A stretch of 64,000 nt of DNA from Pseudodesulfovibrio sp. 5S69 (GTDB taxonomy: Bacteria > Desulfobacterota > Desulfovibrionia > Desulfovibrionales > Desulfovibrionaceae). The notes beneath the pieces are model-generated. The model did not search any database. It was given only the letters and a program-made list of their open reading frames with translations, and was not told where the DNA came from. Position 1 is the first letter of the stretch. Each line of letters begins with the position of its first letter. The translations under genes were made by a program, and so were the position numbers. Shown here piece by piece: positions 9,758 to 19,271 of the stretch. The stretch spans positions 4,025,501 through 4,089,500 of the forward strand of contig NZ_CP146609.1 of NCBI RefSeq assembly GCF_037094465.1, written 5' to 3'.

Positions 9758-10280
9758 TTACTTTATCTTCAAGTCGCGGAAAACCGCAAGCCTTTCGTCG
9801 CCCTCATCCGGCTTGCAGGTGCACTTGCCGGTATTGAGGTTGGCGCCGCAGCCGGGGCAGACGCCCTTGCAGTCCTCGCCGCACAGGGGCTTGAACGGCA
9901 GGGCCAGGGCGAATTCCTCCCAGAGGATGGCGCCCATGTCGAGTTCCAACCGGCCGTTCTCCACGCGGATGCGCGGCTCGCCGTCGGTCTCCTCGCCGTC
10001 GGGCAACTGCTCGAAGGCGTCGAAGGCCGTGTCGATCTCGAACGGAAACGGCTCGGCGCAACGGTCGCAGACCAGCAGGACGGAACCCTTGAGGGTGCCG
10101 CGCACCAGCGCCCCATCGTCGGACTGGGGGCAGGACCGTGTATTCGGCCACCAGGTCGCGGTCCGGACGGATCTCCAGCTTGAATTCGCGCCACGCCTCG
10201 CGCCAGAAGTTCTGGTCGTCGAAGGTGAAGCCCCGGCCCTCTGCGGCAATGTCGCTGATCGTCAGCCAGAATTCAACCAT
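9758..10280 (-). pseudogene. yceD: yceD/DUF177 protein, copy 1, frameshifted
   Basis: The start MVEFWLTISDIAAEGR (ATG 10280) and the end ERLAVFRDLKIK are both normal but lie in different frames: an extra G in the run at 10126-10130 shifts the frame after about 50 codons. The family (YceD/DUF177) is linked to 23S rRNA maturation and is almost always next to rpmF. Cysteine pairs (LVCDRC and CGEDCKGVCPGC) suggest a metal site. Copy 2 (18168-18677) is open except for its last few residues. Confidence 0.85.
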
Positions 10281-10352
10281 GGTATTCTCCGTTTTTCTCC
10301 GGTCCGTTTCGTCCCGGCGCGGCCCGGCCCCACGGCCGGACAACCGGTGCTT

Positions 10353-10380
10353 CCTATATGGTAATAAAATCTCCTGTCAA
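10353..10380 (-). promoter_or_regulatory. sigma-70 promoter of the yceD-rpmF-plsX-fab operon, copy 1
   Basis: On the minus strand TTGACA, 16 bp, TATAGG, about 75 bp upstream of the yceD start. The best -35 match in the neighbourhood, in the divergent yceD/rpmB gap. Confidence 0.65.
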
Positions 10381-10391
10381 GAAAAAAACCC

Positions 10392-10420
10392 TTGCCATTT
10401 GTTGCCGGGCTCGGTAAGGA
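10392..10420 (+). promoter_or_regulatory. sigma-70 promoter of rpmB, copy 1
   Basis: TTGCCA, 17 bp, TAAGGA, about 90 bp upstream of the rpmB start, back to back with the yceD promoter. Confidence 0.5.
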
Positions 10421-10512
10421 TTCTCTCCCGCTGCCTGGAGAAGCTACCATGATCCGGCGGCCTTTTACGAGCGAAAACGAATCATTTCCTTAGAATACAT
10501 CAGGAGGTCGCA

Positions 10513-10728
10513 ATGTCCCAGGTTTGCGATATTTGTGGAAAGGGTCCCCAGAGCGGCAACAACGTCAGCCACTCCCACATCAAGACCAAGCGCCGCTTCA
10601 TGCCCAACCTGCAGAAGGTCCGGCACCAGTTGGAGTCCGGCCAGGTCGTCAGCATCAAGGCCTGCACCCGCTGCATCCGCAACGGTGCGGTGGTCAAGCC
10701 GGTGGCTTCCCAGAAGCCCGAAGCCTAA
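10513..10728 (+). CDS. rpmB: 50S ribosomal protein L28, copy 1
   Basis: 71 residues, full length for L28 ([19 protein letters not shown] is characteristic). Two CxxC pairs (CDIC, CTRC) make it the zinc-ribbon type. A near-perfect ribosome site AGGAGGT precedes the ATG. Divergent from yceD and followed by a strong terminator, so it is a single-gene unit. Identical to copy 2. Confidence 0.97.
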   Translation: MSQVCDICGKGPQSGNNVSHSHIKTKRRFMPNLQKVRHQLESGQVVSIKACTRCIRNGAVVKPVASQKPEA

Positions 10729-10754
10729 GCCCCGCAACACATTTCGAGTGCGAG

Positions 10755-10788
10755 AAGTTGCCGCCGAATACTCGGCGGCAACTTTTTT
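10755..10788 (+). terminator. rho-independent terminator of rpmB, copy 1
   Basis: Stem AAGTTGCCGCCGA / TCGGCGGCAACTT with loop ATAC and a terminal T-run. Confidence 0.92.
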
Positions 10789-10874
10789 GCGCCTTGCGGC
10801 CAGCGGTTGAACCTGCCCTGTCCCGCGCCCGTCCGGGCGCGCGGCGCTCTCCTCTCCCAGCCTCTCCACGCCTT

Positions 10875-10922
10875 CTTGTGCAAGATAATGCCCGCTCTGG
10901 GCGCAAGCCTTTGCACCCTTGC
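10875..10922 (+). promoter_or_regulatory. candidate ZraR-type enhancer sites, SHOCT gene copy 1
   Basis: Contains the 10-bp palindrome CTTGTGCAAG (10875-10884) and further TTGCAC half-sites (TTTGCACCCTTGCACG) 58-105 bp upstream of a sigma-54 promoter. The same half-site vocabulary (TGTGCA/TTGCAC) occurs upstream of zraP at 35108-35155. Confidence 0.5.
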
Positions 10923-10979
10923 ACGTCCCCAGCTCTGGACTGATTCTGACAACACACTGAAATATCATCGTAAATATTT

Positions 10980-10994
10980 TGGCACGGTCCATGC
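10980..10994 (+). promoter_or_regulatory. sigma-54 promoter of the SHOCT gene, copy 1
   Basis: TGGCACGGTCCATGC: GG and GC dinucleotides 10 bp apart, a full -24/-12 match. Differs at 2 of 15 positions from the zraP promoter at 35030-35044. The ATG follows 31 bp later with GGAGG. Confidence 0.75.
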
Positions 10995-11025
10995 TTATTC
11001 CAGACAAACACGCTCTGGAGGCTCC

Positions 11026-11320
11026 ATGAACTATCTGACCACATTCGGAAACTGGTGTTCCGGCCCGGGATTCGGGCACGGCGCAGGCTTCGGCGGCTGG
11101 TCCGGCAGCATGAGCATGGGCCTGGGCTTTCCTTTCGGGGGGGATCGTCCAGCTTCTTATCCTGGGCCTGATCATATATTTCACGGTGCGCCTGATCCGG
11201 AAACCCGCCACACATTCGGGACCGGGCACGCCGGTGGATGTCCTCAAACGCCGATACGCGGCCGGTGAAATCGACCGGGAAACGTATCGCGCCATGAAGG
11301 ATGAGCTCAGCAACAGCTAA
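11026..11320 (+). pseudogene. SHOCT-domain small membrane protein, copy 1, frameshifted
   Basis: Same gene as 19423-19716 but with seven instead of six G at 11137-11143, which shifts the frame after residue 38, just before the membrane segment. The start (after CTGGAGGCTCC) and sigma-54 promoter are unaltered. Possibly a sequencing error in a G-run. See copy 2 for the protein description. Confidence 0.8.
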
Positions 11321-11343
11321 TGGACATACACACCTCCCCAAGC

Positions 11344-11382
11344 AAAGGCCCCCGCCGGACTCTCCTTCCGGCGGGGGCTTTT
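11344..11382. terminator. bidirectional terminator between SHOCT gene and gltX, copy 1
   Basis: Stem AAAGGCCCCCGCCGGA / TCCGGCGGGGGCTTTT; serves the two convergent genes. Confidence 0.9.
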
Positions 11383-11434
11383 CGCGTCCCTTTTCAAGGG
11401 GAAAGCGGGGCGAACCGGCTGACGCCGGAAACCG

Positions 11435-12833
11435 CTACAACTCCACCGCCCTCCGGATGCGGGCCAAGGTCTGCTCCCTGCCGAGCACGACCATGGTCTC
11501 GAACAGGCCGGGCGACTGGGTCTTGCCGGTGATGGCCACGCGGATGGGCTGGGCGATGACCTTGAACTTGATGCCCTTCTCCTCGATGAACTGCCGGTGC
11601 ACGTCCTCCAGGGCGGCCTCGGTGAACTCGGAAAGCGCTTCCAGGCGGTCCGCGATCTCCGCGAGCAGCGGCTTGGTCTCCCCCGGTCAGGAACTTCTGC
11701 ACCGCGGCCTCGTCGTAGGACAGGAAGGACGCGTCCACGATGAACGGCCGCGCCTGCTCCAGCATGTCGAGCACGGACTTGGCACGCGGCTGCAACAGCG
11801 GCGCGATCCTGGCGAACTGCTCTCGGGTCACGGACCCGGCCTCCTCCTCGCCCACTTCGCGGGCCAGGAAGTCGCAGAGCATCCCGGCCAGCCGGTCCGG
11901 GTCGGCCTTCTGCATGTACTGGCCGTTGACCCACTCGAACTTGGTCAGGTCGAAGACCGACGGCGAGTTGCCCAGGCCGTCCGTGGTGAACAGCTCGACC
12001 ATTTCGTCCATGGTGAACAGCTCCTGGTCGCCGTGGGACCAGCCCAGCCGCGCCAGATAGTTGGTCACGGCCTCGGGCAGATAGCCCATCTTCTCGTACT
12101 CCATGACCGACAGCGCGCCGTGGCGCTTGGAAAGCTTCTTCTTGTCCGGGCCGAGGATCATGGGCACGTGGCCGAACTCCGGCACGTCCCAGCCCATGGC
12201 CCGGTAGATCAGAATCTGGCGCGGGGTGTTGTTCACGTGGTCGTCGCCGCGCAGCACGCGGTTCACGTCCATGTCGTGGTCGTCCACCACCACGGCCAGG
12301 TTGTAGGTCGGCGTGCCGTCCGAGCGGCGCAGGATCATGTCGTCCATCTCGGCGTTCTCCACCGAGATGTACCCCTTGACCATGTCCTTGTACCCGGTGG
12401 CGCCCTCCTGCGGGGCCTTCAGCCGGACCACGCCCGAGGTCAGCCCCTTGTCGCGGCAGGTGCCGTCGTACTTGGGCTTGCGGCCTTCCTTCATGGCCCG
12501 CTCGCGCATGGCGTCCACGTCTTCCTTGCTGCAATCGCAATAATAGGCGTGGCCCGAGGCGATGAGCTGGTCGATGACTTCATTGTGCCGGTCCGCGCGG
12601 GTGGACTGGAAGACGATCTCGCCGTCGTGTTCGAGCCCCAGCCAGCGCATGGAATCGATGATGGCGTCGGTCGCCTCCTGCGTGGACCGCTCGCGGTCCG
12701 TGTCCTCGATGCGCAGGCGGAACTCACCGCCCTGGGACCGGGCCAGCAGCCAGGAAAACAACGCGGTGCGCGCACCGCCGATATGCAGAAACCCGGTCGG
12801 GCTCGGCGCAAAACGGGAAACGATCTTGGTCAT
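11435..12833 (-). pseudogene. gltX: gltX copy 1, frameshifted (glutamyl-tRNA synthetase)
   Basis: One extra C in the run at 11686-11691 shifts the frame about 80 codons before the normal end, within the anticodon-binding region; everything upstream (HIGG, KLSKRHG, the CDC...C zinc site) is intact and matches copy 2. If real, the product would lack its normal anticodon-binding C-terminus and probably fail. Copy 2 (19831-21228) is intact, so charging of tRNA-Glu would rest on it. Confidence 0.85.
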
Positions 12834-12837
12834 ATGA

Positions 12838-13062
12838 ATGCCTCCGGCGGCCAGGGAACCTTTTGAAAAAGGTTCCCTGGACCCTCCAAAACTTTTTATC
12901 GCCGCTTCGCGGATGGTGCGAACGCGGTGTACATTAAATTATATGTACCGCCGACGCGGGGGTGCCTCCGGCGGCCAGGGCGCTGCCCTGGACCCGCTTA
13001 AGAACCTTTTGGAAAAGGTTCTTAAGGATCTCCAAAACTTTTTAGCGCCGCTTCGCGGGGTG
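12838..13062 (-). repeat. two intergenic long-hairpin repeats in a row, containing the duplication joint
   Basis: Two minus-oriented members, 12838-12918 (GGAACCTTTTGAAAAAGGTTCC stem) and 12958-13062 (perfect stem CTTAAGAACCTTTTGG / AAAAGGTTCTTAAG). The second ends in CGCCGCTTCGCGG, where the sequence switches to the left-edge flank: the novel joint of the duplication. Confidence 0.8.
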
Positions 13063-13155
13063 CGGCGCTAACCCTCACGCCCGCCCCTTGTATCCGGCAT
13101 ATAGACGATAAGGCAAGACGGTTTACCCCATTAATCCGAATTTACTTTCCCTGCG

Positions 13156-13268
13156 TCCCCGCGAAGCGCCCAAAAGGTTCAGGAGGGAGAGGGATGGAGG
13201 TCCGGGGAAGAGGAGAGGGAACCCTTCTCTAAAGGGTTCCCTCTCCCTCCCGGCCGCCGGAGGCGCAA
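13156..13268 (+). repeat. intergenic long-hairpin repeat, member downstream of fabF copy 2
   Basis: Counterpart of 4760-4872, differing by several small indels and substitutions, mainly in the A- and G-runs and one arm of the hairpin (ACCCTTCTCTAAAGGGT). Confidence 0.75.
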
Positions 13269-13312
13269 AAAAAGGGCCGCTCAAGCGGCCCTTTTAATTT
13301 TGTAATCGCCGG

Positions 13313-14551
13313 TTACCCGGTGAAGCGTTTGAACAGGACGCAGGCGTTGGTGCCGCCGAATCCGAAGGAGTTGGACAGGGCGTATTCGGCCTGTATCTTC
13401 TGCGGACCGTCGGCGCAGACGTCGAGGTCGCATTCCGGGTCGGGTGTTTCGCGGTTCATGGTGCCCGGGATGACGCCCTCGGCCAGGGTCTTGACGGCGA
13501 AGACCGCTTCGACGCCGCCCGCTGCGCCGAGCAGGTGCCCTATCTGGGACTTGTTGGCGCAGATCTTGATGTTGTAGGCGTGGTCGCCGAAGACCTTCTT
13601 GATGGCCCGCGTCTCGCAGAGGTCGTTCAGGTAGGTGGAGGTGCCGTGGGCGTTGATGTGGTCGATCTTCGAGGGATCGACCTTGGCCTCGCGGATGGCG
13701 GCGGCCATGGCAAAGGCCATGCCCGCTCCGTCCTCGGGCGGGGCGGTCATGTGGTAGGCGTCGCCGGACGCGCCGTAGCCGACCACCTCGGCGAGGATGT
13801 TCGCGCCGCGCGCCTGGGCGTGTTCCAGGCTCTCCAGAAGCAGCAGGCCGCAGCCTTCGCCCATGATGAAGCCGGAGCGGTCCTTGTCAAAGGGACGGGA
13901 GGCCTTCTCGGGCTCGTCGTTGCGCACGGACAGGGCTTTCATGGCGTTGAACCCGGCCACGGCCAGGTGGGAGATGGTCGATTCGGACCCGCCGCAGATC
14001 ATGGCGTCCACGCGGCCCATGGCAATGTCGGTGTAGGCCGTGCCGATGCCGTGGGTGCCGGAGGCGCAGGCGGTGGTGGTGCAGATATTCGGTCCCATGG
14101 CACCGGTCTCGATGGACACCTGCCCGGCGGCCATGTTGGCGATGAAGATGGGGATGAAGAAGGGCGACACTTTTTTCGGGCCACGCTTCAGCAGCTTCGA
14201 ATGGCATTCCTCGATGCTTTCGAGGCCGCCCAGACCGACGCCGATGATGGTGCCGACCCGGGAACGCTCGTCCTCGGGAATGGTCCAGCCCGCATCCTGA
14301 AGGAGCATGCGCGAGGCGGCCACCGCGTACTGGGTGAACGTCTCCATGCGGCGCACTTCCTTCTTGCCGATGTACTGTTCGGGATCGAATCCCCGGACCT
14401 CGCCCGCGATGGTCGTGGCATAGTCCGTGGTGTCGAACTTGGTGATCTGGCCGATGCCGGATTTCCCGGCCAGGAGGTTCTGCCAGCTGGTCTCGACGTC
14501 ATTGCCCAGGGGCGTGACGGCGGCAACACTGGTAACAACTACCCTGTTCAT
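13313..14551 (-). CDS. fabF: 3-oxoacyl-ACP synthase II, copy 2 (intact)
   Basis: 412 residues, full length, starting MNRVVVTSVAAVTPLGND. Elongates acyl-ACP by condensation with malonyl-ACP. Thiolase fold with catalytic Cys in TACASGTHG and His residues in NAHGTST and SQIGHLLGAAG; ends FGGTNACVLF as usual. Separated from acpP by a hairpin. The only frame-intact fabF of the window. Confidence 0.97.
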   Translation of the reverse strand: MNRVVVTSVAAVTPLGNDVETSWQNLLAGKSGIGQITKFDTTDYATTIAGEVRGFDPEQYIGKKEVRRMETFTQYAVAASRMLLQDAGWTIPEDERSRVGTIIGVGLGGLESIEECHSKLLKRGPKKVSPFFIPIFIANMAAGQVSIETGAMGPNICTTTACASGTHGIGTAYTDIAMGRVDAMICGGSESTISHLAVAGFNAMKALSVRNDEPEKASRPFDKDRSGFIMGEGCGLLLLESLEHAQARGANILAEVVGYGASGDAYHMTAPPEDGAGMAFAMAAAIREAKVDPSKIDHINAHGTSTYLNDLCETRAIKKVFGDHAYNIKICANKSQIGHLLGAAGGVEAVFAVKTLAEGVIPGTMNRETPDPECDLDVCADGPQKIQAEYALSNSFGFGGTNACVLFKRFTG

Positions 14552-14593
14552 AATACCTGCCCGTTGATGTGTCTGGGTTGGGGTAACGAAAAG

Positions 14594-14628
14594 GAGCGTC
14601 TTACACCACCGGGGTGCGTAAGACGCTC
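14594..14628 (-). terminator. hairpin between acpP and fabF (copy 2), possible partial terminator
   Basis: Same 11-bp perfect stem as at 6194-6228 with no strong T-run. Confidence 0.6.
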
Positions 14629-14656
14629 ACAATATATGTACTTTACTCGGTCAAAC

Positions 14657-14890
14657 TTAGATGGCCTTCTCGATGTGCGAGATGGCATCGCCGACCTTGA
14701 GAATCTTCTGCGCTTGCTCGTCATCGATCTCCAGGTCGAACTCCTCTTCCATGGCCATGATCAGCTCGGTCAGGTCCAGGGAGTCGGCGCCCAGGTCCTC
14801 GACAAACGCGGCGCTCTCGATGACTTCGTCTTCGGACACGCCCAGCTGATCCACGATGATCTCTTTCACTTTCGCTGCTACGTCGGACAT
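14657..14890 (-). CDS. acpP: acyl carrier protein, copy 2
   Basis: Identical to copy 1: 77 residues, phosphopantetheine site GADSLDL, GGAGG ribosome site. Two functional acpP copies would raise ACP dosage together with FabG and FabH. Confidence 0.97.
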   Translation of the reverse strand: MSDVAAKVKEIIVDQLGVSEDEVIESAAFVEDLGADSLDLTELIMAMEEEFDLEIDDEQAQKILKVGDAISHIEKAI

Positions 14891-14927
14891 AGTTTCCTCC
14901 ACTACACAAATGAGTTTTTTTGCTAGA

Positions 14928-15671
14928 TTACATGTACATGCCGCCGTTCACGCCCAGCACCTGACCGGTGATGTACCCGGCTCCGGGGCCGGCCAGGAAG
15001 GAGACGGCGGCTGCGATATCCCCGGACTGCCCGAGGGTTTTTAATGGAATTTGTTCGAGCATGGCCTGAGCGACCTTTTCGGGCAGCTCGGCGGTCATGT
15101 CGGTCTCGATGAAGCCGGGGGCCACGGCGTTGACCGTGATGTTGCGCCCGGCCAATTCGCGGGCGGCGGACTTGGTCAGGCCGATGAGGCCCGCCTTGGC
15201 CGCACAGTAGTTGGCCTGGCCCGCATTGCCCATCTGGCCGACGATGGACGAAATATTGATGATCCGGCCAAAGCGCTGCTTGCCCATGATCTTGGAGGCT
15301 TCCTTGAGAAAGGCGAAGCAGCCGGTGAGGTTGATGTGGATGACCTTGTCCCAGTCCTCGTCCTTCATGCGCATCATCAGGCCATCGCGGGTGATGCCCG
15401 CGTTGTTGACCAGGACCGCGAGCTCGGCCTTGCCCTTGATCTCGTCCTTGAAGAACGCTGCGATGGCCTCGCGGTCACCGGAATCGAGCTGGAAGGCGCG
15501 GGCCTTGCCGCCCGCCTTTTCGATGGACGCCACCACCTCTTCGGCGGCCTCGGGGCGGCTCACGTACGTCAGGAAAACCTCGAAACCGTCGGCGGCCAAC
15601 GTCTCGGCCACGGTACGGCCGATGCCTCGGGAACCGCCCGTAACCAGGGCGACTTTGGGAAGATCGCTCAT
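14928..15671 (-). CDS. fabG: 3-oxoacyl-ACP reductase, copy 2
   Basis: 247 residues, as copy 1 with all SDR motifs, but residues in the [18 protein letters not shown] region read VAQAML instead of VVEAML because three bases near 15068-15071 differ. This is not a mononucleotide-run slip and so is the clearest true sequence difference between the copies. The same upstream palindromes are present at 15707-15723. Confidence 0.95.
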   Translation of the reverse strand: MSDLPKVALVTGGSRGIGRTVAETLAADGFEVFLTYVSRPEAAEEVVASIEKAGGKARAFQLDSGDREAIAAFFKDEIKGKAELAVLVNNAGITRDGLMMRMKDEDWDKVIHINLTGCFAFLKEASKIMGKQRFGRIINISSIVGQMGNAGQANYCAAKAGLIGLTKSAARELAGRNITVNAVAPGFIETDMTAELPEKVAQAMLEQIPLKTLGQSGDIAAAVSFLAGPGAGYITGQVLGVNGGMYM

Positions 15672-15811
15672 CTCATACCCTCTTGTCGTTCTCTTGTGGT
15701 CAGGACCCAATATACCAATTGGTCACGGACTGCAAATTGGCCCCTGGATCGTAACCAAAAAGTTTATTCACCATCTGTCCGCAAAAAGCAAACAAACAGC
15801 CGTTTCAAATC

Positions 15812-16798
15812 CTAGAACCGAATCAGGGCCGCGCCCCAGGTGAACCCGCCGCCGAAGGCGGGGATGAGGACCAGGTCGCCGGGCTTGATGAATCCGGTGT
15901 GCACGGCCTCGGTCAGGGCCACGGGAATGGCCGCGGCCGAGGTGTTGCCGTACTTGTGGATGTTGGAAAAGACGCGTTCCTCGGGGATGTCGAAGCGGCG
16001 CCCCACGGCGTCTATGATGCGGTAGTTGGCCTGGTGCGGCAGGAGCACGTCCACGTCGGACTTGGCCAGGCCGTTGCGCTTGAGGATGGCCTCGGAAATC
16101 TCGGTCATGTTGCGCACGGCGTGCTTGAAGACCTCGCGGCCCTGGAACTCGACGAAATATTCGGGACCGACGGGTTCGCCCAGCTTGTAGGAGTAGGCCG
16201 AGCCGCCGCCGTTGACCGTGAGCAGGTCGCCCAGCGAGCCGTCGGCGGCGAGCATGACGTCCAGGACTTCGGGGCCGTCGCCGGGTTCGCCGGCGGTCAG
16301 GACCGCGGCCCCGGAGGCGTCGCCGAAGAGCACACAGGTGGCCCGGTCCTCCCAGTTCATGCGCCGGGTGATGATCTCGCTGGCGACCACCAGGACCTTG
16401 GCTTCCGGCTCCAGGCAGAGCAGACCGCGCGCGGTCTGCAGGGCGTAGAGGAAGCCGGAGCAGGCGGCCGCTACGTCCATGCACATCTGTCCGGTGATGC
16501 CGAACCGCTCCTGCAGGCGGCAGGCGGCGGACGGGATGAGGGAGTCCGGGGTGAAGGTGGCGCAGATGATGTGGGTCAGTTCGGACGGGGCGATGCCCGC
16601 CTCCTCCAGTGCCTGCTTCGAGGCCTCAAGGGCCAGATCGGAAGCGGCTTGCCCCTCGGCGGCAAGATGCCGCTCCTTGATCCCGGTGCGAGAGGTGATC
16701 CACTCGTCCGAGGTATCGACGATTTTCTCGAGATCGGCGTTGGTCAGGACCTTGTCAGGGGCGTACAGGCCAAAGCCGCGAAGAATGAAATTGGTCAT
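15812..16798 (-). CDS. fabH: 3-oxoacyl-ACP synthase III, copy 2
   Basis: 328 residues, identical in protein sequence to copy 1, with catalytic Cys (AAACSGF), His (HQANYR) and Asn (GNTSA). Lies downstream of the frameshifted plsX copy 2, so coupling to plsX translation may be disturbed here. Confidence 0.97.
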   Translation of the reverse strand: MTNFILRGFGLYAPDKVLTNADLEKIVDTSDEWITSRTGIKERHLAAEGQAASDLALEASKQALEEAGIAPSELTHIICATFTPDSLIPSAACRLQERFGITGQMCMDVAAACSGFLYALQTARGLLCLEPEAKVLVVASEIITRRMNWEDRATCVLFGDASGAAVLTAGEPGDGPEVLDVMLAADGSLGDLLTVNGGGSAYSYKLGEPVGPEYFVEFQGREVFKHAVRNMTEISEAILKRNGLAKSDVDVLLPHQANYRIIDAVGRRFDIPEERVFSNIHKYGNTSAAAIPVALTEAVHTGFIKPGDLVLIPAFGGGFTWGAALIRF

Positions 16799-16875
16799 GG
16801 ATTGGGTGTTTATGACAATGGTACGGCGCGGTCAAGCTGCGCAAGATCTTTCACATCCCGCCGGTGCGGGATACG

Positions 16876-17924
16876 TCAGGCCGCGTCCCTGTCGGGCTTT
16901 GCGGCCAGCCCCTTGTGGGCGGCCACGCCTTCGGCCAGGTGGCCGTAGGCATTGTTGCGGACGCTGGTGGCGGCCATGCGGATACAATTGGTAATGGCCA
17001 GCTCGTTGGACTTGCCGTGGGCCACGATGACGATGTCGCGCAGGCCGAGCAGCGGGGCTCCGCCGTATTCGGCGTAGTCCACGATCTTCTTGAACCGCTT
17101 GAACGCGCCGAACGAGAGCAGCGTGCCGAGCATGGACAGCCAGCTCGACTTGAGCTCGTCCTTGAGGATGCGGCTCAGGGAGCGGGCCAGCCCTTCGGAG
17201 AGCTTCAGGGCCACGTTGCCGACAAAGCCGTCGCAGACCACGATGTCCACCTCGCCGGTGAAGATGTCACGGCCCTCGACGTTGCCGATGAACCGCAGCT
17301 GCGAACGCTTGAGCAGGTCAAAGGCCTCGCGCACGGCGGCGTTGCCTTGCCCTCCTCCTCGCCGATGGACAGGATGCCCACGGACGGGTCCTCGATGCCC
17401 AGGACGTGCCGGGCCAGGACGTCGGCCATGAGGCCGAACTGGAGGAGATGCTGGGGCTTGGAATCCACGTTGGCGCCCACGTCGATGAGCACCACCGGGT
17501 TCTTCTCGGTGGGCAGGATGCCGGCCAGGGCCGGGCGCTGCACGCCGGGAATGCGCCCGAGGACGAACATGCCGCAGGCCACGCTCGCACCGGAGTTGCC
17601 GGCCGAAACCACGCCGTTGGCCCTGCCTTCCTTGACCAGGCGGCAGGCCACCTGGATGGAGGAGTCCTTCTTGCGGCGCAGGGCGTCGGCGGGCTTGTCG
17701 TCCATCTCGACCACCTGGGAGCAGTGGACAACTTCGATGTCCAGCCCCTTGGTGTCGAGCTTGGCGAGCTCGGCCCGAACCTTTTCCTCGTCGCCGACGA
17801 GCACTATGGCGATGCCTTCGCGTGCGGCGCTGACCGCTCCGGGCACGACGACGCCGGGCCCGAAGTCTCCCCCCATGGCGTCCACGGCGATGCGCGGAGC
17901 CTGGATTCCGTCGGTCTTAGGCAT
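16876..17924 (-). pseudogene. plsX: plsX copy 2, frameshifted
   Basis: One C is missing in GTTGCCTTGC near 17344 relative to copy 1 (GTTGCCCTTGC). The N-terminal half (MPKTDG... to [10 protein letters not shown]) reads normally and then leaves the frame; the C-terminal 150 residues stay open in the neighbouring frame. Copy 1 at 8476-9525 is intact. Confidence 0.85.
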
Positions 17925-18096
17925 CTTCGCCGTCAATGACCTGGCGTCCCTTGTAGGAGCCGCAGACAGAGCAGGCACGATGGGGCAGAGTGGGCTCACC
18001 GCACTCGCAGTAGATGACGTTGGGAGCGGCGATCTTGTCGTGGGAACGGCGCATGCCCTTGCGGGACTTGGACGTTTTCTTCTTGGGGACAGCCAT
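17917..18096 (-). CDS. rpmF: 50S ribosomal protein L32, copy 2
   Basis: 59 residues, identical to copy 1, with the four-Cys zinc ribbon; the stop overlaps the plsX start by 8 bp. Confidence 0.96.
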   Translation of the reverse strand: MAVPKKKTSKSRKGMRRSHDKIAAPNVIYCECGEPTLPHRACSVCGSYKGRQVIDGEDA

Positions 18097-18167
18097 GATA
18101 TATACCTCGTATTGATTTGTTCTCAGCCGGTTGCCGGAGCGCTCCGGGCAAGGGCGTTACTTTATCT

Positions 18168-18677
18168 TCAAGTCGCGGAAACCGCAAGCCTTTCGTCGCC
18201 CTCATCCGGCTTGCAGGTGCACTTGCCGGTATTGAGGTTGGCGCCGCAGCCGGGGCAGACGCCCTTGCAGTCCTCGCCGCACAGGGGCTTGAACGGCAGG
18301 GCCAGGGCGAATTCCTCCCAGAGGATGGCGCCCATGTCGAGTTCCAACCGGCCGTTCTCCACGCGGATGCGCGGCTCGCCGTCGGTCTCCTCGCCGTCGG
18401 GCAACTGCTCGAAGGCGTCGAAGGCCGTGTCGATCTCGAACGGAAACGGCTCGGCGCAACGGTCGCAGACCAGCAGGACGGAACCCTTGAGGGTGCCGCG
18501 CACCAGCGCCCCATCGTCGGACTGGGGCAGGACCGTGTATTCGGCCACCAGGTCGCGGTCCGGACGGATCTCCAGCTTGAATTCGCGCCACGCCTCGCGC
18601 CAGAAGTTCTGGTCGTCGAAGGTGAAGCCCCGGCCCTCTGCGGCAATGTCGCTGATCGTCAGCCAGAATTCAACCAT
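18168..18677 (-). CDS. yceD: yceD/DUF177 protein, copy 2 (altered C-terminus)
   Basis: 169 residues from MVEFWLTISDIAAEGR. Open through the Cys-rich C-terminal part, but a missing A at 18178-18181 replaces the final FRDLKIK of copy 1 with SAT. Only the last few residues are affected, so function may be kept. Known context: YceD family next to rpmF, with a role in 23S rRNA handling. It is the better of the two copies. Confidence 0.85.
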   Translation of the reverse strand: MVEFWLTISDIAAEGRGFTFDDQNFWREAWREFKLEIRPDRDLVAEYTVLPQSDDGALVRGTLKGSVLLVCDRCAEPFPFEIDTAFDAFEQLPDGEETDGEPRIRVENGRLELDMGAILWEEFALALPFKPLCGEDCKGVCPGCGANLNTGKCTCKPDEGDERLAVSAT

Positions 18678-18749
18678 GGTATTCTCCGTTTTTCTCCGGT
18701 CCGTTTCGTCCCGGCGCGGCCCGGCCCCACGGCCGGACAACCGGTGCTT

Positions 18750-18777
18750 CCTATATGGTAATAAAATCTCCTGTCAA
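18750..18777 (-). promoter_or_regulatory. sigma-70 promoter of the yceD-fab operon, copy 2
   Basis: TTGACA, 16 bp, TATAGG on the minus strand, identical to the copy-1 promoter at 10353-10380. Confidence 0.65.
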
Positions 18778-18788
18778 GAAAAAAACCC

Positions 18789-18817
18789 TTGCCATTTGTT
18801 GCCGGGCTCGGTAAGGA
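18789..18817 (+). promoter_or_regulatory. sigma-70 promoter of rpmB, copy 2
   Basis: TTGCCA, 17 bp, TAAGGA, same as copy 1. Confidence 0.5.
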
Positions 18818-18909
18818 TTCTCTCCCGCTGCCTGGAGAAGCTACCATGATCCGGCGGCCTTTTACGAGCGAAAACGAATCATTTCCTTAGAATACATCAG
18901 GAGGTCGCA

Positions 18910-19125
18910 ATGTCCCAGGTTTGCGATATTTGTGGAAAGGGTCCCCAGAGCGGCAACAACGTCAGCCACTCCCACATCAAGACCAAGCGCCGCTTCATGC
19001 CCAACCTGCAGAAGGTCCGGCACCAGTTGGAGTCCGGCCAGGTCGTCAGCATCAAGGCCTGCACCCGCTGCATCCGCAACGGTGCGGTGGTCAAGCCGGT
19101 GGCTTCCCAGAAGCCCGAAGCCTAA
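18910..19125 (+). CDS. rpmB: 50S ribosomal protein L28, copy 2
   Basis: 71 residues, identical to copy 1; CDIC/CTRC zinc ribbon and AGGAGGT ribosome site. Confidence 0.97.
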   Translation: MSQVCDICGKGPQSGNNVSHSHIKTKRRFMPNLQKVRHQLESGQVVSIKACTRCIRNGAVVKPVASQKPEA

Positions 19126-19151
19126 GCCCCGCAACACATTTCGAGTGCGAG

Positions 19152-19185
19152 AAGTTGCCGCCGAATACTCGGCGGCAACTTTTTT
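19152..19185 (+). terminator. rho-independent terminator of rpmB, copy 2
   Basis: Same stem and T-run as at 10755-10788. Confidence 0.92.
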
Positions 19186-19271
19186 GCGCCTTGCGGCCAG
19201 CGGTTGAACCTGCCCTGTCCCGCGCCCGTCCGGGCGCGCGGCGCTCTCCTCTCCCAGCCTCTCCACGCCTT

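Larger units (their letters stand above)
4651..13045. repeat. tandem duplication, copy 1 (approximately 8.4 kb)
   Basis: This segment and 13046-21450 are near identical in direct orientation and carry the same ten genes in the same order. Differences seen are mainly single-base indels in mononucleotide runs, a three-base change in fabG, and scattered changes in the repeat elements at the outer edges. The gene-by-gene offset stays between 8392 and 8400 bp. The joint at 13046 has the right-edge flank to its left (TTTAGCGCC) and the left-edge flank to its right (GGGTGCGGCGC). Confidence 0.95.

Noticed and set aside
10465..11341. Long minus-strand frames over rpmB and the SHOCT gene
   Set aside because: They run through the rpmB terminator and lack domain similarity.
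12838..13062. CRISPR array suspected from the repeated hairpin blocks
   Set aside because: Only two units, different spacing, variable stems and no cas genes; these are members of the intergenic repeat family.
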